NCBI GenBank assembly: GCA_017608995.1
Contig: JAFCEU010000001.1
Location: 1 to 42,126 of the forward strand
Origin: Candidatus Iainarchaeum sp.
Lineage (GTDB): Archaea; Iainarchaeota; Iainarchaeia; Iainarchaeales; DTGL01
DNA length: 42,126 nt
Direction: 5' to 3'
The notes beneath the pieces were generated by a model. The model ran no database searches. It was not told the DNA's origin and saw nothing but the letters and a program-made list of their open reading frames with translations. Position 1 is the first letter of the stretch. Each line of letters starts with the position of its first letter. Positions 6,140 through 13,268 of the stretch are shown here, one piece after another. The position numbers and the translations under genes were made by a program.

Positions 6140-6983
6140 AACTTGTATGTTGTGCCAAGTGATAGCATTAGAGGAAGCATTACGCAATAACAACTATATT
6201 CTGGACTTAAAATATGACGGAAGCCGTTGTATTGCCAAGCGTTATGAAAATGGGGCAGTTGCCTTGTTCAACAGGCAGGGCAGAAATATAACATACCGAT
6301 ACCCCGAATTGTTAAAGGCCTTGCGGGGTTTTCTGCCTTGCGATAGCGTTGCAGATGGTGAAATAGTAATAATGAAAGATTGGGAAACACACTTAACCGA
6401 TTTTAATGCCTTGCAGGGCAGGGAACACCTGCAAAACACCTTTAAGATTAAACTGCGTTCCGAGAGCAACCCCGCAACCCTTGTCTTGTTTGACTTAATC
6501 CGCTTGCAAGGGCAAGACTTGGCTTGGCAACCAATTGAAAAAAGAAGGCAGGAACTACACAACCTTTTTACTTTTAATACTTTTAATACTTTTAATACTT
6601 CTAATAGAATAGTGGAAGTAAAAGAGTTTGAGAACCTGAAAGACGCTTGGGATTTCGTTAAAAAACACAATTTAGAGGGCTTAATATTAAAAGCAAAGGG
6701 AAGCCCTTACGAATACAGGCGTTCAAACAATTGGCTAAAATTAAAGAATACGAGAAGGGCAACAGTAGAGGTTTCAGGATATGAGGAACACCCAAAAGGC
6801 ATAACCCTAACAGGCAGAAAAATAAGGGTTGCCTGCAACGGACACCAAAGCATAGAGGTTAAGCGGTTGCTGGAACAAAAAGGCAGGTTGCAGGTAGAAA
6901 TAGAATACTTGGAAATGACTAAAAACGGTTTCTACCGTATGCCAACATTCAAAAAAGTGGTTGGATATGGCTTTTATTCCTGA
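6132..6983 (+). CDS. lig: ATP-dependent DNA ligase, minimal two-domain form
   Basis: Seals nicks in DNA using ATP. Motif I is KYDGSR with lysine 27 as the adenylated residue; motif III is near LFNRQGRNI, motif IIIa DGEIVIM, motif IV EGLILK and motif V NNWLKLKN. After it comes an OB-fold part (VEVSGYEEHPKGITLTGRKI). At 283 aa it lacks the N-terminal DNA-binding domain of cellular archaeal Lig1 (~550-600 aa) and resembles the core of LigD-type and viral ligases. It follows ku in one operon, so a joint end-joining role is likely. A short repeat (ACTTTTAAT) encodes NTFNTFNTFNTSN in a surface loop. Start ATG at 6132 has AAGGTGGAAGA upstream. Confidence 0.93.
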   Translation: MSETCMLCQVIALEEALRNNNYILDLKYDGSRCIAKRYENGAVALFNRQGRNITYRYPELLKALRGFLPCDSVADGEIVIMKDWETHLTDFNALQGREHLQNTFKIKLRSESNPATLVLFDLIRLQGQDLAWQPIEKRRQELHNLFTFNTFNTFNTSNRIVEVKEFENLKDAWDFVKKHNLEGLILKAKGSPYEYRRSNNWLKLKNTRRATVEVSGYEEHPKGITLTGRKIRVACNGHQSIEVKRLLEQKGRLQVEIEYLEMTKNGFYRMPTFKKVVGYGFYS

Positions 6984-7083
6984 AAAGTATGGTTTGGAAG
7001 GCGTTTGCCAATTCTGTGGCGATAGAATAAAGGGCGGAAAAGGGTTTGTTTGCCTTGAATGTTATTGTGAGAGGATAAAATGA
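6967..7083 (+). CDS. Small double-knuckle zinc protein, 38 aa
   Basis: Overlaps the ligase end and encodes CQFCGD and CLECYC knuckles at residues ~14-19 and ~29-34, a compact zinc ribbon with nothing else attached. The TGA overlaps an AGGTGAT ribosome site for the next gene. Probably a small nucleic-acid-binding or protein-contact factor working with the DNA enzymes around it. Confidence 0.6.
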   Translation: MAFIPEKYGLEGVCQFCGDRIKGGKGFVCLECYCERIK

Positions 7084-7092
7084 GGTGATAAA

Positions 7093-7251
7093 ATGAGGTA
7101 TTGTAATAATTGTGAATACAGTTTTGCGACAAAACACACTTGCACTAACAAGAAAAGCGAATATTACGGCCTAACTATGAGGCAGATAGAGGAAAAAAAA
7201 GGCAGGGGTAAAGCCTTTTGCGTTTTATTCAAAAAAAAGAGAAGGTGGTGA
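7093..7251 (+). CDS. Small cysteine-containing protein, 52 aa
   Basis: Preceded by a textbook GAGGTGATAAA ribosome site. Has CNNC and HTC near the N-terminus (YCNNCEYSFATKHTC), a helix and a basic end (FKKKRRW). Likely binds zinc through the N-terminal C-C-H-C group. The last codons carry the ribosome site for the next gene. Confidence 0.6.
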   Translation: MRYCNNCEYSFATKHTCTNKKSEYYGLTMRQIEEKKGRGKAFCVLFKKKRRW

Positions 7252-7254
7252 AAA

Positions 7255-7416
7255 TTGAAAATCTATATTGTTGTGGACACGCATGGAAGGGGAAAACAGG
7301 CAATACAGCAGGTTTTTACAAACCGAATAAAAGCCTTGAAATATATTGAAAAATGGGAAGCGTTAGGGCAAACAGGATTAGAAGTCTATATGTTTGAAAC
7401 AGGGGGGAGAAAATGA
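7255..7416 (+). CDS. Small protein, 53 aa, TTG start
   Basis: TTG start at 7255 with AGGTGGTGAAAA in front. It contains IYIVVDTHGRGKQAIQ followed by an FTNRIKALKYIEKW helix and a final beta strand, a small alpha/beta fold. The stop overlaps the ATG of the AAA+ gene (ATGA). Family not recognised. Confidence 0.6.
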   Translation: MKIYIVVDTHGRGKQAIQQVFTNRIKALKYIEKWEALGQTGLEVYMFETGGRK

Positions 7417-8504
7417 ACAAAGAAAAACAATTACAGGAATTAAAAAAGGAAATTAAAAAAGCAGGCCTGGACACTGATACAATTGATTTACTGAATTTGG
7501 TGGACAGCAGTTTAACCCTGAATGAAAACAGGCAAAACATCTTCAAGCAGTTAGGCATAACGCCAGCACAAAACTTTAAAGCCCAAGAGGAAAAAGCAAG
7601 GCAACAGATGATTGAAAGAGAGGAAGAACACGCCAGCCAAGAATTTAACAAGGCAATTGACAGAATAATACAAGAAAGCAATCCAAGAGTAGCACAACAC
7701 TACAAAAACGCAATTGACTACATAAAAATGGTTGCAGAAGGATATACCAACGCACTTATTTTATGTGGTGAGGGGGGTTTAGGTAAAAGCCATATAGCCC
7801 TAAAAACACTCAAAGAGGAAAACACTGAATTTGAATACGTATCGGGCTATATAACCCCCCTTCAATTAGTGAACCTACTTTATCAAGGGAATGGCAAGCT
7901 GTTCTTTTTTGACGATTGCGAGGGACTTTTTAATGACGATAAAACGTTGGCAATACTCAAATCAGCGACTTGGCAAATAGGAGATGAGAGAATAGTAATG
8001 TATCACAGTTCAACTGAAAAACTGACAGCTCCAACAAAGTTTTCCTGCAACAGCAGGTTTATCTTCTGCATAAACCAGCTTCCAAGCCAAAGCCCAACAC
8101 TTGAAGCCCTAATAAACAGAACGCTTTACTACAAAATCCATTTCCCATTCAAAGAAAAAATAAAACTATTTTTTGAAGTAGCAAAACAACCCTACAAAGA
8201 GTTAAGCAGGCAGGACAGATTTGCGGTAGTGCAATTCTTAAAAGAAAAGTGCAACGAGGCAACCGAAAACTTGAGTATAAGGACTTTGCTCAAGGGATTT
8301 GATATGCTTTCCTACTCTAAAAGCGGTTGGAAGAGGTTGCTTTCAGGCGTTTTGGATAAAAACGAATACCTTGATTTTATAATGCAAATTGAACATTTGA
8401 AACCATTAGAACAAGTGGAAGCGTTTAAGCAACGCTTTGGCTTAAGCCAAGCGACATTCTACCGAAAAAAGAAAATACTTAAAGAGAGAAGGGGGATTAT
8501 GTAG
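7413..8504 (+). CDS. DnaC/IstB-like AAA+ ATPase with C-terminal helix-turn-helix
   Basis: Residues ~1-95 are helical; the AAA+ core follows with Walker A GEGGLGKS (119-126), Walker B LFFFDD (163-168), a sensor-1 asparagine in FIFCIN (221) and an arginine in LINRTL (236). The C-terminal ~25 residues (RFGLSQATFYRKKKILKERR) form a helix-turn-helix. The layout matches helicase loaders and small viral AAA+ proteins. It sits between the ligase and PCNA, so replication loading or DNA remodelling is the likely role. A packaging role cannot be excluded because no other packaging ATPase was recognised. It overlaps the preceding gene by four bases. Confidence 0.8.
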   Translation: MNKEKQLQELKKEIKKAGLDTDTIDLLNLVDSSLTLNENRQNIFKQLGITPAQNFKAQEEKARQQMIEREEEHASQEFNKAIDRIIQESNPRVAQHYKNAIDYIKMVAEGYTNALILCGEGGLGKSHIALKTLKEENTEFEYVSGYITPLQLVNLLYQGNGKLFFFDDCEGLFNDDKTLAILKSATWQIGDERIVMYHSSTEKLTAPTKFSCNSRFIFCINQLPSQSPTLEALINRTLYYKIHFPFKEKIKLFFEVAKQPYKELSRQDRFAVVQFLKEKCNEATENLSIRTLLKGFDMLSYSKSGWKRLLSGVLDKNEYLDFIMQIEHLKPLEQVEAFKQRFGLSQATFYRKKKILKERRGIM

Positions 8505-8551
8505 CTTTTTCTCACTTTTCTCATTTTATCAAATGCAAGGGGGTGAAGTAA

Positions 8552-9382
8552 GTGAAGATTGAAACAAGCGAGGAAGCACTGCAAGTAGTGAAAATGATTG
8601 CCGAAATGCAGGAAGTTTGCGGTGAAACAAACATTACAGCGACAAAAGACAAGCTACTAATACAAGCAATTGACGGAAGCCAAACCGCTTTTGTGGAAGC
8701 GGAAATTGAAACAAGCACAGGCGTAGAACAAGAGGAAAAATTTGGAGTAAACGCAAACGATTTAGCAACGGTTCTGCGGGCATTACGGGGGCAAACGCTG
8801 AAAATGGAAACAGGGGAAAAAAACGAGCTGGTAATCAAAACAGGGGACGACTACTCAAAAGAACAAAACGAGCTAACCTTGTTCCTTGAGCCAGCACACG
8901 ACTTGGAAATGGCAACCAAAGCAGTAAGGCAAATAGAACACACGCAAACAGTGAAAATAGAGGGAACACAGGATTTCAGAACAGGGCTGAAGCTGGCTGG
9001 TTTAATAGATGAGGGAACTGTGCTGTTTGAAACAACCAAAGACAACCTTTTTCTAATAACGGCAAACGGACAAAGAGGAACATTCAAGAGAAGAATACGC
9101 ATAAAGTCAGGTGTCCACGCAAAAGGGTTGCCTACAAAAACAGCATTAAACAGGGAGCAACTGTTACAGTTAGTGAAAGCAAAGGCAACAGATGTCCAAC
9201 TGCATTTAGGCAACAACAAGCCAATCCTAATAGAATACGAGTTAGGTAACGCAAAAACAAAGATATGGGTTGCCCCAAGAATAATGGACTACGAAAGCCC
9301 GACAGCGAAAGAAGAAGAAATAGAGGAATTGGAAGAAGGGGCAGAAGAAGAACAGGAAAAAGTAATGGAAGCAATAGCCTAA
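8552..9382 (+). CDS. pcn: PCNA-like DNA sliding clamp
   Basis: Archaeal/eukaryotic-type clamp that encircles DNA and tethers polymerase, ligase and other partners. The repeated clamp folds are visible: N-terminal VVKMIAEMQEVCGETNITAT with KLLIQAIDGSQTAFVEAEI, a middle with FGVNANDLATVLRAL, and a C-terminal half with NREQLLQLVKAKATDVQLHL and ILIEYELGN. Typical length is ~245-250 aa; here a 25-residue acidic tail follows a canonical-looking end (KIWVAPRIMDYE). The start is GTG after AAGGGGGTGAAGTAA. It strongly supports an archaeal host. It is the last gene of the operon. Confidence 0.92.
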   Translation: MKIETSEEALQVVKMIAEMQEVCGETNITATKDKLLIQAIDGSQTAFVEAEIETSTGVEQEEKFGVNANDLATVLRALRGQTLKMETGEKNELVIKTGDDYSKEQNELTLFLEPAHDLEMATKAVRQIEHTQTVKIEGTQDFRTGLKLAGLIDEGTVLFETTKDNLFLITANGQRGTFKRRIRIKSGVHAKGLPTKTALNREQLLQLVKAKATDVQLHLGNNKPILIEYELGNAKTKIWVAPRIMDYESPTAKEEEIEELEEGAEEEQEKVMEAIA

Positions 9383-9409
9383 TGGCTATTGCCCTTTTTC
9401 TTTTTTCAA
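9371..9409 (+). terminator. Terminator of the DNA-metabolism operon
   Basis: GCAATAGCC pairs with GGCTATTGC (9-bp stem, TAAT loop carrying the PCNA stop) and is followed by CCTTTTTCTTTTTT. Convergent genes meet just beyond it. Confidence 0.75.
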
Positions 9410-9440
9410 GTGTTATTAACGATAATAACAACTATTCTTA

Positions 9441-9512
9441 TTAACGTTTTTTGCAGAATTTGGGGTAAGCAACCTTTAACCGCTTGAGTCTATCTCGTTC
9501 TTCTTTAATCAA
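9441..9512 (-). CDS. Possible 23-aa basic peptide
   Basis: A TTG codon overlapping the stop of the previous small frame opens 23 codons of lysine/arginine-rich sequence ending at 9441. Only coupling supports it. Confidence 0.2.
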   Translation of the reverse strand: MIKEERDRLKRLKVAYPKFCKKR

Positions 9513-9594
9513 CAGCTGGTGGGTGACTTTCAAGATAATCTATATAGTGGAAAATTGCAAAGCATAAATCTTCTTTTTGCTTTTTTGTAAGCAT
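9505..9594 (-). CDS. Small protein, 29 aa
   Basis: ATG at 9594 has GAGGTAAA directly upstream, formed by the last codons of the LamG gene. Sequence begins MLTKKQKEDLCFAIFHYIDY. It would be the last gene of the long minus-strand operon. Function unknown. Confidence 0.4.
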   Translation of the reverse strand: MLTKKQKEDLCFAIFHYIDYLESHPPAVD

Positions 9595-9595
9595 T

Positions 9596-10270
9596 TTACC
9601 TCAAGCTTAAATTATAAAGTTCAACTTCATCAATTGTTCCGATAAAGCCGCCCATTGTGTCAGAATAAGCTCCAATTACCAAAGGCACACTGCTTGAATT
9701 TAAATTTGAGCTGTTGCCATAAACTTCTCCCTGTTTTTCACCATCAATATAGAATGACAGCTTTTTTTGCGGGCCGTTCCAGACAAGAAGAAGCTCATGC
9801 CAGTTCAAGTCAGGCCCTCTTAAAGCAGGGATATACAGAAGCTTTCCTGTGTTGTCATAAGCTCTTGCAAAAAACTGGCCGCTTGGGCCAACCCCTATAC
9901 AAAACACATCATTCTCAGTAACACCGCCTGTTACATCCCTTGCGATAACTGCCTGATAGCGTTCACCATAATCATCGAGCTTTGCGTTTAATTTGATAGA
10001 GGCCTGATTTGCTCCATTGAGAACTGTTACAGGAAACTCAACAAAGTTATTTCCGCTGAAACTTAAAGCATAGCCCCCTGCCAAACCAGACACCCATTTT
10101 GCTCCAGAAATAGTCCCGGTAATGCCGCCAATTGAATCCCTAACTGTATTGCCGTGGCCCTCGTTAAAAGACCATTTTGCAATCGGCTGAATTTTCTGCA
10201 TTAACATTAGGCCAATTGCTCCTGCTAAGCCAGCTAAACCAGCCAAAATTAACAACAGTTTTTTGTTCAT
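9596..10270 (-). CDS. Membrane-anchored LamG/concanavalin-like lectin domain protein, 224 aa
   Basis: Residues ~4-25 form a small-residue-rich membrane helix (LLLILAGLAGLAGAIGLMLM). The rest is a jelly-roll of the LamG/ConA type: KWSFNEGHGNTVRDS, then GITGTISGAKWVSGLAG and ALSFSGNNFVEF, later WHELLLVWNGPQKKLSFYID and a final strand GTIDEVELYNLSL. These folds commonly bind sugars. It is the distal gene of the putative late operon, next to a phosphoesterase and a beta-helix protein, so it may be a virion or cell-surface adhesin. The lectin target is unknown. Confidence 0.8.
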   Translation of the reverse strand: MNKKLLLILAGLAGLAGAIGLMLMQKIQPIAKWSFNEGHGNTVRDSIGGITGTISGAKWVSGLAGGYALSFSGNNFVEFPVTVLNGANQASIKLNAKLDDYGERYQAVIARDVTGGVTENDVFCIGVGPSGQFFARAYDNTGKLLYIPALRGPDLNWHELLLVWNGPQKKLSFYIDGEKQGEVYGNSSNLNSSSVPLVIGAYSDTMGGFIGTIDEVELYNLSLR

Positions 10271-10293
10271 AACCTATTTTATTAATTCGGAGA

Positions 10294-11109
10294 TTAATAA
10301 ATTTTTCTTTTTACAGCAACCGTTCCGTCCCTATACAAAAGAATTTCTGCAAATGAGTTGGTAGGGAAGGCTCCGTCAACCATTGCCTCAATTGTATAAT
10401 ATTTAATGTTGTTAATGGTTCTTTCATCGCTTAAATGGTTATGTCCCTGGAAGACAGCCGCTACTTTGCCAGAGTTCTCAAAAATCTCTCTAACAGAAGA
10501 AGCATTTTTCACAAAATGTATCCCTGTTCCATCAAGCCTGTGGTGTATAAATACAATTGTCGGAAAGCTGGTTTTTTTTAAATCCTCTTCCAGCCAGGAC
10601 AGTTCAAAGGGCGGGATATAAGATTTGTCAAGAGAATCAGGGTATCCTGTGCCCAGCTCGTTATAGTGGGCATCCAAAACTATGAAATGAAAACCGTTTT
10701 TATCGAAAGAATAATAAGAAGCAGCATACCCTGTTTTCTTCAGCCACTCTGGCCTATTAAACCCGCCATGGTTACCCATTACGTGGTACTTTTCCCCCTC
10801 AAACGAGTTAAATACTTTCACAATGTAGTCCCACTCGGTTTCGTCCCAAAGGCTGTCAATGAAATCCCCGCATTCAATAATGAAATCAGGCAAAAATTCA
10901 TTCATTTCATTGATAAAAGACAACAGTTTTTCATCAGCATCCCTGTAATAGCGGCTTTGGGCTGTAGGCTGGTCAGCCCAGTGAACATCGGTAACTAAAC
11001 CTATTTTTAGAACAGGGACAGGTTTCCTAAAAAGCCTTGAAATATAGTATGCGATTGCAGTTCCGCCGGCTATACCGAGCAAAATATAGATGGTTTTGGA
11101 GCTTTTCAT
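10294..11109 (-). CDS. Membrane-anchored calcineurin-like metallophosphoesterase, 271 aa
   Basis: N-terminal membrane helix (YILLGIAGGTAIAYYI, residues 8-23), then the phosphoesterase metal-site motifs in order: D41xH43 (TDVHWA), GD (81-82), GNH (112-114), HH (189-190) and GHNH (222-225). These coordinate two metal ions for phosphoester hydrolysis. The start at 11109 was chosen for its GGGAGAAAG ribosome site; the upstream extension overlaps the neighbouring gene and is rejected. An anchored phosphoesterase among adhesin-like genes could act on host envelope phosphates such as phosphoglycans or phospholipids, which is inference. Confidence 0.88.
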   Translation of the reverse strand: MKSSKTIYILLGIAGGTAIAYYISRLFRKPVPVLKIGLVTDVHWADQPTAQSRYYRDADEKLLSFINEMNEFLPDFIIECGDFIDSLWDETEWDYIVKVFNSFEGEKYHVMGNHGGFNRPEWLKKTGYAASYYSFDKNGFHFIVLDAHYNELGTGYPDSLDKSYIPPFELSWLEEDLKKTSFPTIVFIHHRLDGTGIHFVKNASSVREIFENSGKVAAVFQGHNHLSDERTINNIKYYTIEAMVDGAFPTNSFAEILLYRDGTVAVKRKIY

Positions 11110-11120
11110 CTTTCTCCCTT

Positions 11121-11330
11121 CTACTTTAACCCAAACATCATCAATATGGATAACCCGCCAGCAACAAAAGGAGCAGGTGCCTTGACATTCACCCCCAACA
11201 AGGTCAGAATCAAGGCAAGGCAAAACAGCAAAAGCCATTTATGCCACTTTAACTCATTCTTAATGACGCCAAGCTCCTCATTGATTGTGGAAATGTGGCT
11301 CTTAATTGCCTCTAACTCTTTTTTTGTCAA
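11121..11330 (-). CDS. Small membrane protein with N-terminal coiled coil, 69 aa
   Basis: Residues 1-28 form a charged helix (EAIKSHISTINEELGVIKN), followed by two membrane segments (LLLFCLALILTLLGV and PFVAGGLSILMMFGL). This topology is shared with some holins and small virion membrane proteins. Starts with ATGA overlap on the 11327 gene's stop. Role not determined. Confidence 0.65.
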   Translation of the reverse strand: MTKKELEAIKSHISTINEELGVIKNELKWHKWLLLFCLALILTLLGVNVKAPAPFVAGGLSILMMFGLK

Positions 11331-12415
11331 AATCCCACCTTATTAACTTCTTTCATTTCCAAACTGGCAAACGCCTGCTCCTTGCTTCTGCTGAAGTGGG
11401 TTGCCCAATCGCTCCAGGCACCAAACACCCGGGTTAAGCCTGCTCCATAACACCGAAACAAATATGTATTGGAATCAATCAATTGATAACTTTGCATACC
11501 TGAGTAGCAACAGTCATGTCCAATCGACATGAGAGTATTATGGTCATAGGTGCTGTCCACACAATCCTTGTCACCATACCACCTGCCATTACTCCCTGGG
11601 ACTCCTGTACCAGGGGTTCCTTCTACCGCACCGTAAAAACAACGGTATTGGTTTGCTTTAAAATCCTCTTCTCTGGCTCTGCCCTGCCTTGTTCCCCAAA
11701 TCCCTGGGACTTTGTCCTCATGTCCGGGTGCAGCGCTACCAGGCGGGTTTACATCATTAAAAATATTATAAGCGTCCCCTGTTGAAGTCCCTCTGCCCCA
11801 GCCCTGCAACTTGTAAGCCCTGATTTCAACAGTCGTGGTTCCGGCAGGCAGGCTAATGCTATAAGGCCCGATTTGTTTGTCGATATCCATCAAAAAAGCG
11901 GGAAAAGAATGCAGGTCTAAATTATCTTCTGCAATGCACCCATAGTCCGGATGCGTGCCGGTGCATTTCGTAGTAACTTTTGAGTCATTTCTTGGGCCTG
12001 GGACAAAACCAAAAAATTCGTTGTTAACAAACCAAGCAAACCCAATGAGGCTGTACTGGTTTCGGGTTATGGTTACCTGGGCGGTCCAAATAGCTGAATC
12101 TCCCTTGACTTCCAAAATCGAATGGATTGCCATACCTTCCTCAAGGGATATGTTTGTTTCAGATGACGGCGTTACTTCAACTGTTTTATGGGGCGATTCT
12201 GTAACGGATGTCCCATACAGATTTGAAACCTTTGCTTTTGCAAAAACCTCCCAAGTTCCAAAACCCAGTTCAACTGAATCTGAAACGCTTTCTCCTTTTG
12301 CAACAGAATCCCAAGTTGTGCTTTTCAATAGCGTACCGTTGCCATAGATTTCGATATTAAGGTTTGGTGCAGGAATCCCTTTTGTTACCGTGCCAGTGGC
12401 TATAACTTTTGCCAT
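11327..12415 (-). CDS. Putative virion/adhesin protein with N-terminal Ig-like domain, 362 aa
   Basis: Residues ~1-90 look like an immunoglobulin-like beta sandwich (IATGTVTKGIPAPNLNIEIY, SVSDSVELGFGTWEVFAKAK). A second beta-rich domain follows (~100-200). The C-terminal half is rich in glycine, tyrosine and cysteine pairs (CFYGAVEGTPG, GHDCCYSGM), which could form disulfides outside the cell. No enzyme motif seen. No signal peptide. It lies in the fibre/adhesin part of the late operon, so a spike or receptor-binding role is likely. It directly follows a 49-residue membrane peptide. Confidence 0.6.
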   Translation of the reverse strand: MAKVIATGTVTKGIPAPNLNIEIYGNGTLLKSTTWDSVAKGESVSDSVELGFGTWEVFAKAKVSNLYGTSVTESPHKTVEVTPSSETNISLEEGMAIHSILEVKGDSAIWTAQVTITRNQYSLIGFAWFVNNEFFGFVPGPRNDSKVTTKCTGTHPDYGCIAEDNLDLHSFPAFLMDIDKQIGPYSISLPAGTTTVEIRAYKLQGWGRGTSTGDAYNIFNDVNPPGSAAPGHEDKVPGIWGTRQGRAREEDFKANQYRCFYGAVEGTPGTGVPGSNGRWYGDKDCVDSTYDHNTLMSIGHDCCYSGMQSYQLIDSNTYLFRCYGAGLTRVFGAWSDWATHFSRSKEQAFASLEMKEVNKVGF

Positions 12416-12416
12416 T

Positions 12417-12566
12417 TTAGGTTACCTCTATTTCGATTCTTGCTGCTGGGGCTTCACCTCCATCACCATTAGGGGGCGGTGTAGGTGTGGGTGCTTTCAG
12501 CAAAAACAAGGCTGCTGCTGCGCCAAGCGCACCTAAACCCAGCAAAATCCAATATTCTCTACGCAT
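12417..12566 (-). CDS. Small membrane-anchored peptide, 49 aa
   Basis: ATG at 12566 starts MRREYWILLGLGALGAAAAL, a membrane helix, followed by a proline/threonine stretch (KAPTPTPPP) and a short acidic end. This is the same anchor-plus-linker pattern seen in several other proteins of the element but with almost no ectodomain. Its stop is one base from the next start. Confidence 0.6.
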   Translation of the reverse strand: MRREYWILLGLGALGAAAALFLLKAPTPTPPPNGDGGEAPAARIEIEVT

Positions 12567-12598
12567 TTAAAAAGTATTATTTTCCAATTTAATAAAAT

Positions 12599-12985
12599 TT
12601 ACTGTGGAAACTCTACTTCAAAAGAAACAACAACATTTGCTGCTGCACTGCCGGAACCAGAAACATACTTAACGCTTAATTCGTCTCCAGGCTCCACTGA
12701 AAAAGTATGGCTTGTATCGTTTCCAGTGGTATTGCTTGCACTAACACTGCAGGTCAAAGATTGGTCAGAACCGTTCTTTCTAACCGTAATGGTGTCAGTT
12801 ACGCTTCCGCCAGGGGCCGTTGCCATTTTAACATACAGGTTTTTTGCCGTGCAGTTTCTTGCAACCGGAATCTTTAGCTCTGTTCCCGAAGCTGAGCCAT
12901 TGCCAGGCAAAGGGTAAATAGTTGCGTCACTGCCAACAGCTCCAGAAACGCCAAAAACAAGCAAATTTGTGTGGTTATTGCCCAT
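12599..12985 (-). CDS. Putative beta-sandwich virion protein, 128 aa
   Basis: Nearly all beta: polar strands with many S, T, G and N (SDATIYPLPGNGSASGTELK, DTITVRKNGSDQSLTCSV, NVVVSFEVEF). Size and composition match small structural or head-decoration proteins of viruses. No membrane helix. No named family recognised. It lies between an anchored peptide and a small helical protein in the late operon. Confidence 0.55.
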   Translation of the reverse strand: MGNNHTNLLVFGVSGAVGSDATIYPLPGNGSASGTELKIPVARNCTAKNLYVKMATAPGGSVTDTITVRKNGSDQSLTCSVSASNTTGNDTSHTFSVEPGDELSVKYVSGSGSAAANVVVSFEVEFPQ

Positions 12986-12991
12986 TTTAAA

Positions 12992-13237
12992 TCACTCTAT
13001 TTTGCTCCAGTTGATTGATTGAATTAAATCAACAACTTCTTCTTTAATCGCTTTGAGTTTGTTCAAGGCTTTTTGCTTTTCGTCTGGCGGAATAGGCAAG
13101 TCAACCATTTTCCGTGTTATAGGGTGTCTCACTGAAATGGATTCCCCAAGAGAGTCAATGCGCTTTACTTTGCTGATAAGGGTTCCTATTTGTGAAAACT
13201 TGGTTATTAAATCATTTAATTCATTTCTTTTAACCAT
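12992..13237 (-). CDS. Small helical protein, 81 aa
   Basis: Two charged helices (NDLITKFSQIGTLISKVKRI and KQKALNKLKAIKEEVVDLIQ) joined by a basic loop with RHPITRKMVDLPIPPDE. Ribosome site AAAGGAGGGAGAAAAA precedes the ATG. Not recognised; probably a minor virion or assembly protein. Confidence 0.6.
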   Translation of the reverse strand: MVKRNELNDLITKFSQIGTLISKVKRIDSLGESISVRHPITRKMVDLPIPPDEKQKALNKLKAIKEEVVDLIQSINWSKIE

Positions 13238-13268
13238 TTTTTCTCCCTCCTTTAATCAATACGTTCAC

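Noticed and set aside
7413..8504. Transposase helper (IstB) as sign of an insertion sequence
   Set aside because: No IstA-like transposase or terminal inverted repeats lie nearby, and it is embedded in the replication operon.
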